From contig NZ_JAXMNY010000002.1 in the NCBI RefSeq assembly GCF_034670185.1, positions 744,001 through 808,000 of the forward strand: a DNA stretch of 64,000 bases, read 5' to 3'. Both the position numbers and the translations under genes were made by a program. How positions within the stretch are numbered: position 1 is the stretch's first letter; every line of letters starts with the position of its first letter. Shown piece by piece: positions 17,420 through 26,598 of the stretch. This DNA is from Nisaea sp. (lineage in GTDB: Bacteria; Pseudomonadota; Alphaproteobacteria; Thalassobaculales; Thalassobaculaceae). The notes under the pieces were generated by a model. That model had not been told where the DNA came from. It was given only the letters and a program-made list of their open reading frames with translations, and did not search any database.

Positions 17420-18010
17420 ATGCCTACGACCGTCGCCAAGGAAACCCAGGAAGGCTATCTCACCGGACAGCTTCTTGTGGCAATGCCGGCAATGCGCGAT
17501 CCGCGTTTTGCCCGTGCCGTGATTTATATTTGCGTGCACAACGCGGAAGGCGCGATTGGTCTGGTCGTCAACCGTCTGGTCGGCTCTATCGAGTTCGGCG
17601 ACCTGGTCGAGCAACTCGACATGAGTCTCGGCGAGATGGAGATCGTCAACAATCCGCCGGTGCATTTCGGCGGGCCGGTCGATACGGAACGCGGTTTTGT
17701 GCTGCACAGCGCCGACTATCAGAGCGAGGAAACGCTGGATATCGACGAGGAATTCGGGCTGACCGCCACCGTCGACATCGTCCGCACCATCGCGTCGGGC
17801 GGCGGACCGAAGGACCATCTGCTGGCCCTCGGCTACGCCGGTTGGGGCCCGGGCCAGCTTGATGGCGAGATCCAGGAAAACGCCTGGCTCAATGTCGATG
17901 CCGACAACGGTCTGGTCTTCGACACCGACCTCGACAGCAAATGGGGCCGGGCATTGGCCAAACTCGGCGTCGATTCCGCCCTGCTTTCGACGGAAGCCGG
18001 ACGGGCCTGA
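17420..18010 (+). CDS. YqgE/AlgH family protein
   Basis: A 196-residue member of the UPF0301 (AlgH/YqgE) family, a compact alpha/beta protein of uncertain biochemical role. Typical segments are LTGQLLVAMPAMRDPRFARAV near the N-terminus, VNRLVGSIEF, VHFGGPVDTERGFVLHS and ALGYAGWGPGQLDGEI. Length is normal. The promoter is in the 148-base divergent gap to the DsbD-like gene. The reading of family is firm; a functional statement is not possible from sequence. Confidence 0.94.
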   Translation: MPTTVAKETQEGYLTGQLLVAMPAMRDPRFARAVIYICVHNAEGAIGLVVNRLVGSIEFGDLVEQLDMSLGEMEIVNNPPVHFGGPVDTERGFVLHSADYQSEETLDIDEEFGLTATVDIVRTIASGGGPKDHLLALGYAGWGPGQLDGEIQENAWLNVDADNGLVFDTDLDSKWGRALAKLGVDSALLSTEAGRA

Positions 18011-18080
18011 AACTTTCCGTTTCAGTGAACGGCTGGCGCCCCTCTCGGCAAGAAAACCGAACGAGATAAACGCCCTCATT

Positions 18081-18428
18081 TCACGACAGGCGGCTGCCCT
18101 GCACTCGTTCAACCGGAAGCGCGTCTATATCGACACCCTCCAGGCAGCGCACATTGACCGACCATAAATGCGGAGCGGTGCGCGGTCTCCGGAAGGGGAG
18201 GATGCCGCAACGCGGGCAAAAATAGTCCGTCGCCTGCTTTGTGTTGAACTGATACGTCGTGAGGTCTTCGAGCGGGGTGAGTAACTCCAGAGCCCCTTCT
18301 TCCACCCGGTGAAGCAATGCTCCCCGCCGCCGGCAGATCGAGCAATCGCAGACACGGACGTTGTCAAGGTCAGCCTCCAGCTTGAACCGTACCAAACCAC
18401 AGTGACAGCTGCCCGAATAGACACTCAT
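18081..18428 (-). CDS. GFA-domain zinc protein
   Basis: A 115-residue protein of the glutathione-dependent formaldehyde-activating (GFA/centromere V) fold. The zinc-binding cysteines are in CHCG (near residue 9), CDCSICRRRG and FCPRCGILPFRRP, the full set for the family. The start at 18428 follows GGGGAG at good distance. Family members bind zinc and sometimes glutathione; for most no reaction is established, so formaldehyde chemistry should not be assumed. It sits 48 bases after the M20 amidohydrolase on the same strand and is probably in its transcript. Confidence 0.88.
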   Translation of the reverse strand: MSVYSGSCHCGLVRFKLEADLDNVRVCDCSICRRRGALLHRVEEGALELLTPLEDLTTYQFNTKQATDYFCPRCGILPFRRPRTAPHLWSVNVRCLEGVDIDALPVERVQGSRLS

Positions 18429-18476
18429 CTCGTGCTCCCCAATCAGCCGCAAACGATCAAGGCTTCAAGCGTTCGC

Positions 18477-19679
18477 CTACGCACTCTCCGGCAACAGCCG
18501 GTCCACCAGCGCCAACCAATACCCGATGCCGAGGGGAATGGAGGCGTCGTTGAAATTGTAATCCGGGTAATGCAGCTTGCCCGACTTGTGGTCCGGCGCT
18601 GCCGTTCCCATCCAGATGTAGTTCCCCGGTCGCTCGTTCAGCATGAAGGAGAAATCCTCTCCCGCCATGCAGGGATCGTGCTCGCGGATCACCTGGTCTG
18701 CGCCGACCAGCGACTCTGCGACCCCGGCCGCGAATTCAGCTTCGGCGGGCGGGTTGATTGCCGGCGGATAGTTCTTGCGGTAGTCGATCACCGCCTCGCA
18801 GCCGAAGCCTTGGGCGATACCAGTTGCCAGCGAACGAATGCGTGCCTCGGCGAGATCGCGCACACCCGGCTCGAAATAGCGCACCGATCCGCCGATCACC
18901 GCTTCGTCCGGCATCACGACATAGGCGTCCGAGCCCCTGAACATGGAAACACCGATGGTCGCGGTCTTGTGCGGCGAGACATTGCGCCCCGGAACGCTCT
19001 GGATTGCGGTGACCAGATGGGCCGCCGCCAGCACCGTATCAACGCCGTCATGAGGCATGCCCGCATGGGTGCCCTGACCACGAACGGCAATGTCGAAGTA
19101 ATCGATCCCGGCCATGGTCGGCCCGGCCAGCGGGCAGAAGGTTCCGAGTGGCAGGTCCGGCCAGTTGTGCAGTCCCCAGACCGTCACGCAATTCGCCTGC
19201 TCGAACAAGCCCTCCTCGACCATCACCCGGCCGCCGCCGCCGCCTTCTTCCGCCGGCTGAAAGATCAGCGCGACCGAACCGGAAAAATCACGGCTTTCGG
19301 CCAGAAGCTTCGCCGCGCCAAGCAGCATCGCGGTGTGCCCGTCATGCCCGCAGGCATGCATTTTTCCCGGTACTGTCGACTTGTAGGGCACGTCGCCGAC
19401 TTCCTGCATCGGCAGCGCATCCATATCCGCGCGGAGTCCGATCATCGGCCCCTCGGAACGACCGCGAACAATGCCGACCACGCCCGTGGTCGCAATCCCG
19501 GTCAGCACCTCGTCGACCCCGAAGGCCCGCAGCTTCTCGGCGACAATCCCGGCAGTGCGCACCTCTTCGAACCCGGTCTCGGGATGGGCGTGCAGATCGC
19601 GGCGCCATTCCGTGACGTCCCCGTGCAGGGCGGAAATCCGGTTGTGATGGCGCGATGAAATGGCGGGCTGGTCGGTCAT
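18477..19679 (-). CDS. M20-family amidohydrolase (hippurate hydrolase-like)
   Basis: A 400-residue metal-dependent amidohydrolase that removes N-acyl groups from amino acids or related amides. Key segments are RRDLHAHPETGFEE at the N-terminus, GLRADMDALP, the metal-binding MHACGHDGHTAMLLG, and FQPAEEGGGGG; a later HDPCMAGEDFSF supplies the last ligands. The dimer/lid domain lies in the middle (about residues 190-305). The ATG follows GGAG. Substrate is not set by sequence; the family includes hippurate, indole-acetyl-amino-acid and N-acetyl-diaminopimelate hydrolases. Confidence 0.93.
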   Translation of the reverse strand: MTDQPAISSRHHNRISALHGDVTEWRRDLHAHPETGFEEVRTAGIVAEKLRAFGVDEVLTGIATTGVVGIVRGRSEGPMIGLRADMDALPMQEVGDVPYKSTVPGKMHACGHDGHTAMLLGAAKLLAESRDFSGSVALIFQPAEEGGGGGRVMVEEGLFEQANCVTVWGLHNWPDLPLGTFCPLAGPTMAGIDYFDIAVRGQGTHAGMPHDGVDTVLAAAHLVTAIQSVPGRNVSPHKTATIGVSMFRGSDAYVVMPDEAVIGGSVRYFEPGVRDLAEARIRSLATGIAQGFGCEAVIDYRKNYPPAINPPAEAEFAAGVAESLVGADQVIREHDPCMAGEDFSFMLNERPGNYIWMGTAAPDHKSGKLHYPDYNFNDASIPLGIGYWLALVDRLLPESA

Positions 19680-19783
19680 GGGAGCTCCGGTGATAGTCGC
19701 CGGGTCCGGACGGTCCCGACGTGATACGGGACAAGAATGCCAACCTGAAAGGCTCTCGTCGAGTTGAACCGGAAAGCGCCGGC

Positions 19784-20395
19784 CTAGAAGTGCTTCAGCT
19801 CATCCGCGAAGCTTGGATAGAACTCCTCACGCAACAGCGCGAACAGGACGTGGTCCTGCCAGCGGCCGTCGATCTTCAGGTACTTCTTCGCCAGCCCTTC
19901 CTCACGGAAGCCGGCTTTACGCAACACACCCTGGCTCGGGTAGTTGCGCGGCAGGCAGGCAGCCTCGACCCGGTGCAGGGAGATCTGGTCGAAACCGAAA
20001 GAGCAGGCGCCATGCACCGCCTCGGTCATATAGCCGTGCCGGGCATAGGGACGGCCGATCCAGTAGCCGATGGTGCAGCATTGGGCGACGCCCCGACGGA
20101 CATTGGCGATGGTGATACCGCCGACCATCGCATCGTCGCTGCGCCGGTAGATGAGGAAGGAATAACCCTGGTCCCGCGCCCAGTCCTCGGCATAGCGAGC
20201 AAGCCGGCGGCGGAAGGCGGCGCGTGTCAGGGCGTCATCTGGCCAGCGCGGCTCCCACTCAACAAGAAAGTCCCGGCTGATCGCGCGCAGCTCGGCCCAT
20301 TCACGCCAATCGTTCTTGTTCGGCTGCCTGAGATAAAGCCGCGGCAGGGATACCCGCGGCTCGATCTTGGACGGCGGAAAAAACGTCAGGACCAA
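19784..20395 (-). CDS. GNAT acetyltransferase, RimJ/RimL type
   Basis: A 203-residue acetyl-CoA-dependent N-acetyltransferase with LYLRQPNKNDWREWAELRA at its start and a GYWIGRPYARHGYMTEAV core (acetyl-CoA-binding motif A), then RVEAACLPRNYPSQGVLRKAGF (motif B), as in ribosomal-protein acetyltransferases. It begins at TTG 20395; no earlier ATG is available. It is 133 bases downstream of the M16 peptidase on the same strand, and the gap holds a long bulged hairpin. A thrC-peptidase-acetyltransferase order recurs in alphaproteobacteria. The substrate is unknown. Confidence 0.88.
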   Translation of the reverse strand: MVLTFFPPSKIEPRVSLPRLYLRQPNKNDWREWAELRAISRDFLVEWEPRWPDDALTRAAFRRRLARYAEDWARDQGYSFLIYRRSDDAMVGGITIANVRRGVAQCCTIGYWIGRPYARHGYMTEAVHGACSFGFDQISLHRVEAACLPRNYPSQGVLRKAGFREEGLAKKYLKIDGRWQDHVLFALLREEFYPSFADELKHF

Positions 20396-20442
20396 TTCGC
20401 TTATCCCCTCGGAGCCCGTTACAGCGTCATTTTTCCTGTTAA

Positions 20443-20491
20443 CCGTGCGGATGGCAAGCGGAACCGCCGTGCGGCGCGGCTTGCCGCACGG
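20443..20491. other. long bulged hairpin between M16 peptidase and acetyltransferase genes
   Basis: CCGTGC (20443-20448) and GGCAAGC (20453-20459) pair with GCTTGCC (20479-20485) and GCACGG (20486-20491), leaving a four-base GGAT bulge and a GC-rich inner part that can form CGCC/GGCG. No T-run follows on either strand. It could be a transcript-processing element or a protein-binding palindrome. Confidence 0.5.
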
Positions 20492-20528
20492 GTCCGAAAG
20501 TCTTGAGGGGAGGTCGGCGCCGAGCCGG

Positions 20529-21800
20529 TCAGTTCAGCCGGGCGCAAATCTTGTCATAGGATTCAAGGCTCCCGGTCGGGCCGAGAGCAGCCAGGGTCGG
20601 CGTGCTCTTGAGTAGCCGCGCCGCCACCCGGAGGATCGCCGCCGTGTCGACCGCATCGACCTTTGCAACAAGCTCGGGCACCGACACCGGGCGGCCATAG
20701 ACCAGCATGTGCTGGGCCAGTTGCTCGCACCGGTTCGAGGTGCTCTCCCGGCTCATCAGCAGACCGGAACGAAGCTGGGTGCGGGCGCGCTCCACCTCTT
20801 CCTCGGAAACATTTGCCGCGACATCCATCAGCTCGTCGCAGACCACCGGCATCAGTTCGATCGATTCCTTCTCGCCCGTCCCGGCATAGATCGAGAACAT
20901 GCCGCTATCGTGGTAGGCCGCACTGAAGGAATAGATGGAATAGACCAGCCCACGCTTCTCGCGAATTTCCTGGAACAGGCGCGAGGACATGCCGCCGCCG
21001 AACAGCATGGAAAGCACCTGCTGGGCGTAGAAATCCTCGTCGTGAAAGCCCATACCTTCAAAACCGAGCAGCAGGTGCAGCTGTTCCAGATCCTTTTCGA
21101 CCCGGATCTCGCCACCCTTGTATGCGGCCGGTTCGGTCTTCGCGGCCGTCTGCGCGCCGAGCGTGCCGAAACCGCGCTCGACCTCGGCCACCACCGCGTC
21201 ATGATCGACGGCACCGGCGGCGGAGAAGACCAGACTGTCGCCCGCGTAATTCTCGTTGATGAAGGCCATGATGCCGTCCCGGCTCATCCCTTGGACAATC
21301 TCCGACCGACCCAGCACCGGGCGGCCCATGGCCTGATCCGGATAGGCGGTTTCCTGGAAATAATCGAAGATGATATCGTCCGGCGTGTCCGCCGCCTGGC
21401 CGATCTCCTGGATGATCACGGACCGTTCGCGGGTCAGTTCCTGCTCGTCGAAGGTCGAGTTCACCAGAATGTCCGAGATGACATCAACGCCCAGCGATAC
21501 GTCTTCCTTGAGCACCTTGGCGTAATAGGCTGTCTGCTCCCGCGCCGTGTAGGCATTCATGTGCCCGCCGACCGCCTCGATCTCCTCGGCAATCTGAAGC
21601 GCCGAGCGGCGCCTGGTGCCCTTGAACACCATGTGCTCCAGCAGGTGCGCCACACCGTTCTCGGCCGCGACCTCGTGCCGGGTGCCGACATTCAGCCAGG
21701 CGCCGAGAGAAACGCTCTCGACGCTGGCCATCTTGTCGGTCACCACACGGGCGCCGTTGGCGAGTTCAGTGATCTTGATGCCGTCCATGTCGCCGCTCAT
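20529..21800 (-). CDS. M16-family zinc peptidase (processing-peptidase-like)
   Basis: A 423-residue metallopeptidase with the inverted zinc motif HLLEH at residues 52-56 in AHLLEHMVFKGTRRRSA and the downstream glutamate segment NAYTAREQTAYYAKVL. The C-half has FGGGMSSRLFQEIREKRGLVYS, the conserved R/Y region of M16B peptidases related to mitochondrial processing peptidase beta. It probably cleaves peptides in the cytoplasm. Its ATG overlaps the thrC stop (ATGA), so the two are cotranslated. Length is normal for single-chain bacterial M16B. Confidence 0.94.
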   Translation of the reverse strand: MSGDMDGIKITELANGARVVTDKMASVESVSLGAWLNVGTRHEVAAENGVAHLLEHMVFKGTRRRSALQIAEEIEAVGGHMNAYTAREQTAYYAKVLKEDVSLGVDVISDILVNSTFDEQELTRERSVIIQEIGQAADTPDDIIFDYFQETAYPDQAMGRPVLGRSEIVQGMSRDGIMAFINENYAGDSLVFSAAGAVDHDAVVAEVERGFGTLGAQTAAKTEPAAYKGGEIRVEKDLEQLHLLLGFEGMGFHDEDFYAQQVLSMLFGGGMSSRLFQEIREKRGLVYSIYSFSAAYHDSGMFSIYAGTGEKESIELMPVVCDELMDVAANVSEEEVERARTQLRSGLLMSRESTSNRCEQLAQHMLVYGRPVSVPELVAKVDAVDTAAILRVAARLLKSTPTLAALGPTGSLESYDKICARLN

Positions 21801-23221
21801 GCAGCGTTCTCCTTGGTCTTGACGATGCCTGCTATATGGGTGCTGACAGTCCCGTAGTCATTGGCGAGCACGGTCATACGCTCTTCACGCTCAAGCAGGT
21901 CAGCCAGCCGGGGCGGTAGCGCCGGGCGCAGGCCGATAGCGGACTCGACAGCATCCGGGAACTTTGCCGGATGGGCGCAGGCAAGAGAGATCATCGGCAT
22001 ATCGGTGCCGATGGCGCCGCTTTCGCGGGCCTGTCGTGCGGCACCAAGAGAGACTGCCGAATGCGGATCGGTGATCTCGCCCGTCTCCTCATAGATCGCC
22101 TTGATGGTCGCTTTGGTCCCGGCCTCGTCGGTCCGGAAGCCATCGAATTCGGCCCGGGCGCGATCCAGCATGCCCTGGGAGACCGAGAAGTGGCCCGTCT
22201 CGCGAAAGCTTGAGAGCGCTTCGGTTACCGCCGCGCCGTCCCGGTCATAGAGGTCGAACAGGTAACGCTCGAAATTGCTGGAAACCTGGATATCCATGCT
22301 CGGGCTGATCGAAGGCTGCACGCCTTCCAGCTTCATCTCTCCGGAAGCGAGGAAGCGGGACAGGATGTCGTTCTGGTTCGTCGCCACAACCATTCGGTCG
22401 ATCGGCAGGCCCATCTGCTTGGCGGCATAGGCGGCGAAGATATTGCCGAAATTCCCGGTCGGCACGACGAAGGAGACCGGCCGTTCCACCGTGGCACCGA
22501 TGCTCAGCGCGGAGGTCACGTAATAGACCACCTGCGGCAGGATGCGGGCCCAGTTGATCGAGTTCACGCCGGACAGATTGTGTTTGTCCCGGAAGGCGAT
22601 GTCGTTGAACAGCGCCTTCACCATGTCCTGGCAATCGTCGAATGTGCCTTCCAGCGCAATGGCGTGGACGTTCGGCGCTTTCACCGTCGTCATCTGGTGC
22701 TGCTGCACCGGAGAGACCCGCCCCTTCGGGAAGAAGATAAAGATCTCGGCATTGGCGCTGTCGCGGAACGCCTCGATAGCGGCCGAACCTGTATCGCCCG
22801 AGGTGGCACCGACGATGGTGACCTTCTCGCCGCGTTTGGTCAGCACATGATCGAACATCCGCCCAAGGACCTGCATCGCATAGTCCTTGAAAGCCAGCGT
22901 CGGGCCGTGGAACAGCTCCATCATCCAGAGATTGCCATCAAGTTGCTTCAGCGGCGCCACGGCGCTGTGCTCGAAGCTGCCATAGACCTCGTCCATGATG
23001 CCCTTCAGCGTCGCGTCGTCGAAGGCGTCGCCAGTGAACAGGCGGCAAACCTCGAACGCGGTCTCGGCATAGGACAGCCCGGCGAGCCGTTTCAGGTCCG
23101 CCGGAGTGAGTGTCGGCCATGTCTTCGGGACATAGAGCCCGCCGTCGCGGGCGAGGCCCGTCAGGAGTACGTCTTCGAAACCGAGTTCAGGGGCCTTGCC
23201 CCGGGTGCTGATATAGCGCAC
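21797..23221 (-). CDS. thrC: threonine synthase
   Basis: A 474-residue PLP enzyme that forms threonine from O-phosphohomoserine. Motifs include YISTRGKAPELGFEDVLLTG at the N-terminus, the PLP-lysine segment HGPTLAFKDYAMQVLGR, GATSGDTGSAAIEAF and the glycine loop VPTGNFGNIFAAY. The start is taken at GTG 23221, where family homology begins; frames further upstream run into the divergent oxidoreductase and show no homology. It heads the thrC-M16 peptidase pair. Confidence 0.95.
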   Translation of the reverse strand: MRYISTRGKAPELGFEDVLLTGLARDGGLYVPKTWPTLTPADLKRLAGLSYAETAFEVCRLFTGDAFDDATLKGIMDEVYGSFEHSAVAPLKQLDGNLWMMELFHGPTLAFKDYAMQVLGRMFDHVLTKRGEKVTIVGATSGDTGSAAIEAFRDSANAEIFIFFPKGRVSPVQQHQMTTVKAPNVHAIALEGTFDDCQDMVKALFNDIAFRDKHNLSGVNSINWARILPQVVYYVTSALSIGATVERPVSFVVPTGNFGNIFAAYAAKQMGLPIDRMVVATNQNDILSRFLASGEMKLEGVQPSISPSMDIQVSSNFERYLFDLYDRDGAAVTEALSSFRETGHFSVSQGMLDRARAEFDGFRTDEAGTKATIKAIYEETGEITDPHSAVSLGAARQARESGAIGTDMPMISLACAHPAKFPDAVESAIGLRPALPPRLADLLEREERMTVLANDYGTVSTHIAGIVKTKENAA

Positions 23222-23330
23222 GTCCGCCGTCTCTTTTTCGCTGTTCGAAAGGACGCAACCTAGCGGTGGCGCTGGGTTCTTGCAACAATACCGGCTCTGT
23301 CGGGATATGACACAAACCGGGACGCTCTGC

Positions 23331-24227
23331 ATGGCCATCGAAACTGTCGGAATCATGACGCCCGGGGACATGGGACACGCAATCGGCCAGCGGCTCGGCG
23401 AAGCCGGAATCCGGGTCGTCACCAACCTCGAAGGCCGCTCCGATCGAAGCCGCGCTTTGGCAAAAAAAGCAGGGATCGAGGATCTTGGCTCCGACGCCGC
23501 TTTGCTCACCGAATGCGATGCGATCTTCTCCATCATGCCGCCGGATCAGGCGGCGAGCTTCGTCACCCGCATGGCTATGGCGGCGGGTGCACTCGGCACC
23601 AAACCGAAGGCGCTGATTACCGATCTCAACGCGGTCGCTCCTTCCACGGCCCGGCAGCTTCAGGCGACAGCGGAAGCGGCCGGTATCGGCTTCCTCGATG
23701 GCGGCATTATCGGCGGCCCGCCCTATCCGGGACGGCCCAGCCCGCGCATCTATCTGAGCGGCCATGGCGCGGATGCCCTTACGGCCCTCTGTCCCGCCCT
23801 CGACATCCGTCCGCTCGGCGATGAGATCGGCGCCGCCTCAGCCCTGAAAATGTGTTTCGCGACCCTGACCAAGGGCGTGCAGGCACTTGGCATCCAGAGC
23901 TTCGTCACGGCGGAGCTGGAAGGGGTCGGCCCTGCGTTCCGTGCAGAGCTGGAGGGCGCACAGGCAAATCTTCTGAGAAGCCTGGCCGGCAGCCTGCCCG
24001 GCATGCCGCCGAAAGCCTACCGCTGGGTCGGCGAGATGGAGGAGATCGCCAAAACCTATGGCGATGCCGGCCTGACGCCGAAGACCTTCGAGGGTGTGGC
24101 GGATGTCTACCGCTTCGTCGAAAGCACCCCGCTCGGCAAGGAGGTGGTTGAGAACCGGACCATGGGCACCACTCTCGATGATCTGGTCACCCGGCTCGCC
24201 GACGCGCTGCGAGAGCGGCGCTCCTAG
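23331..24227 (+). CDS. NAD(P)-binding oxidoreductase with DUF1932-type C-terminal domain
   Basis: A 298-residue protein with an N-terminal Rossmann fold beginning IETVGIMTPGDMGHAIGQ, where the usual GxGxMG of beta-hydroxyacid dehydrogenases reads GIMTPGDMG. ITDLNAVAPSTAR and FLDGGIIGGPP match the 3-hydroxyisobutyrate dehydrogenase group, and the C-terminal helical domain (SALKMCFATLTKGVQAL) fits DUF1932. The substrate is unknown. Its last four bases overlap the convergent Lrp gene. The start at 23331 is chosen for homology; TTG 23280 and ATG 23307 are possible. It is divergent from thrC. Confidence 0.85.
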   Translation: MAIETVGIMTPGDMGHAIGQRLGEAGIRVVTNLEGRSDRSRALAKKAGIEDLGSDAALLTECDAIFSIMPPDQAASFVTRMAMAAGALGTKPKALITDLNAVAPSTARQLQATAEAAGIGFLDGGIIGGPPYPGRPSPRIYLSGHGADALTALCPALDIRPLGDEIGAASALKMCFATLTKGVQALGIQSFVTAELEGVGPAFRAELEGAQANLLRSLAGSLPGMPPKAYRWVGEMEEIAKTYGDAGLTPKTFEGVADVYRFVESTPLGKEVVENRTMGTTLDDLVTRLADALRERRS

Positions 24228-24691
24228 CCAGCATAACCAAGCGGCAAGGCCGTCGTGTACTTGATCTCTTCCATCGCGAAGCTAGAGCTGACTTCGGCCA
24301 GGTCAGCGATCGAGATCAAACGTTTGTAGACCGCGTCATAGGTCTCCACGCTCGGGACAACGACGCGGAGCAGATAATCGACGGTCCCGCTCATGCGGTA
24401 GAATTCCAGAACTTCCGGGATTTCCGAGACGCCCTTGGCGAATTTCTCCAGCCAGACATCGCTATGCTGGCTGGTACGGATCATGACGAAGACAGTAAGT
24501 GGCACGTCGACCGCACGGCGATCCAGCAGAGCCACCTTCTTCCGGATCACACCCTGCTTTTCGAGATTCTGGATACGCCGCCAGCAAGGTGTTGAGGACA
24601 GGCCGACACGGGTGCCGATCTCCGCCACGGAGAGATCAGCATTCTCCTGCAACAGGGCGAGGATACGCCGGTCTGTCTCGTCGATCTTCAT
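24224..24691 (-). CDS. Lrp/AsnC-family transcriptional regulator
   Basis: A 155-residue regulator with an N-terminal helix-turn-helix (LSVAEIGTRVGLSSTPCWRR at about residues 19-38) and a C-terminal RAM effector domain (VMIRTSQHSDVWLEKF and GTVDYLLRVVVPSVETYDAV). Such proteins bind an amino acid and regulate its transport or metabolism, often including a neighbouring gene. Possible targets are the overlapping convergent oxidoreductase and the divergent DUF6356 gene. The start region between 24692 and 24820 is AT-rich and likely autoregulated. Confidence 0.94.
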   Translation of the reverse strand: MKIDETDRRILALLQENADLSVAEIGTRVGLSSTPCWRRIQNLEKQGVIRKKVALLDRRAVDVPLTVFVMIRTSQHSDVWLEKFAKGVSEIPEVLEFYRMSGTVDYLLRVVVPSVETYDAVYKRLISIADLAEVSSSFAMEEIKYTTALPLGYAG

Positions 24692-24820
24692 TCCATATTA
24701 TCCGCATATGTTAGAAAATTATTCTAACACAGAGAGGATACTTGAGGAAAATAGCAAACTTTTTGCCACGATTCCGGGCCAGAATGAATGCGACTTCCAC
24801 ATTCAATCCGGGGCGCCGCC

Positions 24821-25078
24821 ATGATCTTCAAATTCTTCACCAGCCATCCGCAATCGGTCGGCGAGAGCTACTGGCAGCATTTCGGATTTGCCACCTCTAC
24901 CGGTGGCGCAATGATCCTTGGCGGTCTTGCCTGCATGGTGCACGGCCTGTTCCCGTTCCTCTGCACCCGGACCGGCAGCAAGACCATCGCCCGGCTCTAT
25001 GGCCGGATGTCCTCCGGCGCACGGCATGCCGTGATGGAAAAGAACCACACCGAACTCAGCCAGCAACCGGCCGAATAG
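24821..25078 (+). CDS. DUF6356-like small membrane protein
   Basis: An 85-residue protein starting MIFKFFTSHPQSVGESYWQH with one hydrophobic helix (FATSTGGAMILGGLACMVHG), then FPFLCTRTGSKTIARLYGRM. The SVGE-YWQH opening and the conserved FPFxC...GS block match a small alphaproteobacterial family catalogued as DUF6356, also labelled capsule biosynthesis protein without experimental basis. It stands alone between the divergent Lrp gene and the convergent M32 peptidase. No biochemical role is known. Confidence 0.75.
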   Translation: MIFKFFTSHPQSVGESYWQHFGFATSTGGAMILGGLACMVHGLFPFLCTRTGSKTIARLYGRMSSGARHAVMEKNHTELSQQPAE

Positions 25079-25104
25079 ATCTCTATCCGAGGAAGAGTTA
25101 CCGG

Positions 25105-26598
25105 TTAGAGATAACGCTCGTTCAGGTGACCAAGGAATGCATCCGCCGAGAGCGGCGCACCGGTTGCGGCGCTGATGATTTCGTCCGTTGTCTTCGCACT
25201 GCCGACCGAATGGACATTCTCGATGAGCCAGGCCAGCAGGCTTGAGAAATCACCTGCTGCGATACGCTCATCCAGATCCGGCAATGCGTCGTGTGCCGCC
25301 TTGAAGAGTTGGGCAGCGGCAAGCGCGCCGAGCGTATAGGTCGGGAAATAACCGAACGAGCCGTGATACCAGTGGATATCCTGCAGGCAGCCGTCCCGGT
25401 CGTCTTCGGGCGCCACACCGAGCGACGCCTTCATGCCATCACGCCATGCGCCCGGCAGATCCTTCAGCGCGAGATCACCGGAGAGCAGGGCCTTTTCCAG
25501 ATCGTAGCGCAGCATGACATGCAGCGGGTAGGTCACCTCGTCCGCGTCGACCCGGATCAGCCCGCGCGCCACTCTGTGGCCAAGCAGGTTCAGATTCTCC
25601 GGCGTCATTGCGGGGCCGCCGGTATGCAGGACCTCCGCCGCAAGCGGCGCCAAGAACCGATAGAAAGCCGGCGCGCGGCACGCCTGCATCTCCATCAGCA
25701 GGGACTGGCTTTCATGCATCACCATACCGCGGGAGGACCCGACCGGCTGGTTGCGCCATTCCACTGGCAGGCCCCGTTCATAGAGAGCATGTCCGGTCTC
25801 GTGGATTACCCCCATCAGGGCGCGGCTGAAATCATCCTCGGAATAGCGTGTCGTGATGCGGACATCGTCCGGAATACCACCAGTGAAGGGGTGTGCGCTT
25901 TCATCGAGCCGGCCATGCGCAAAATCGAAACCGAGTGCGCGCATCACGCGCGCGCCAAGTTGCTTCTGCTTCGCGGCGGGGAACGGACCTTCCGGGCTCA
26001 GGGGCGCCGGGCCTGCGGCCTGCCCCTCCAGGATTTTCTCCATCAGTCCCGGTAACTCAGCCTTCAATCGTGTGAAGACCGGATCGATCCAGGCCATGGT
26101 GCCGCCGGGCTCGTAGCTGTCGATCAAGGCATCGTAGAGACCGCAGCCGAGCTTCTCGGCTTTGATCGCACCATATTCGCGGGTCAGCTCAAGCACCGTG
26201 GCGAGCTTGCCGGCGACAGCGGAGAAATCGTCCTTGGCGCGGGCATCGCGCCAGGCGACAACGCAGGCGGAGGTCGCCCTGGACCGGGCTTCCACCAGAT
26301 CGGCTGGCGCGACGGTTTCGTTGGTATGGATTCGGCGCATTTCCCGCAGGTTCGCCTGCTGCATCGGGTCAAGCGCAGCGCTGTCTGCTTCCGCCCGCGC
26401 CAGCTCATCGGAGACGGCCGGAGTTGCCAGCAATTCATGCTGCAGCACATCGAGCGTCGCCAACTGCTCGGCACGCGCTTCCGCGCCGCCCGACGGCATC
26501 ATGGTTTCCTGATCCCAGCCGAGAACCCCGCTCGCTCCGGAGATAGCGGAGTATCGTTTGAAACGTTTCTCAAGGGCTGCGTAGGCGCTGTCAGTCAC
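25105..26598 (-). CDS. M32-family carboxypeptidase (Taq type)
   Basis: A 497-residue zinc carboxypeptidase. The active-site motif HETGH is in GVIHETGHALYERGLP, followed by HESQSLLMEMQACR, supplying the downstream glutamate ligand. GVLGWDQETMMPSGG near the N-terminus and HVMLRYDLEKALLSGDL in the C-half are family blocks. It trims C-terminal residues from peptides, in the cytoplasm. It starts with GTG at 26598 and its first eight bases overlap the end of surf1, so it reads as the last gene of the cytochrome oxidase run, although its function is unrelated. Confidence 0.95.
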   Translation of the reverse strand: MTDSAYAALEKRFKRYSAISGASGVLGWDQETMMPSGGAEARAEQLATLDVLQHELLATPAVSDELARAEADSAALDPMQQANLREMRRIHTNETVAPADLVEARSRATSACVVAWRDARAKDDFSAVAGKLATVLELTREYGAIKAEKLGCGLYDALIDSYEPGGTMAWIDPVFTRLKAELPGLMEKILEGQAAGPAPLSPEGPFPAAKQKQLGARVMRALGFDFAHGRLDESAHPFTGGIPDDVRITTRYSEDDFSRALMGVIHETGHALYERGLPVEWRNQPVGSSRGMVMHESQSLLMEMQACRAPAFYRFLAPLAAEVLHTGGPAMTPENLNLLGHRVARGLIRVDADEVTYPLHVMLRYDLEKALLSGDLALKDLPGAWRDGMKASLGVAPEDDRDGCLQDIHWYHGSFGYFPTYTLGALAAAQLFKAAHDALPDLDERIAAGDFSSLLAWLIENVHSVGSAKTTDEIISAATGAPLSADAFLGHLNERYL

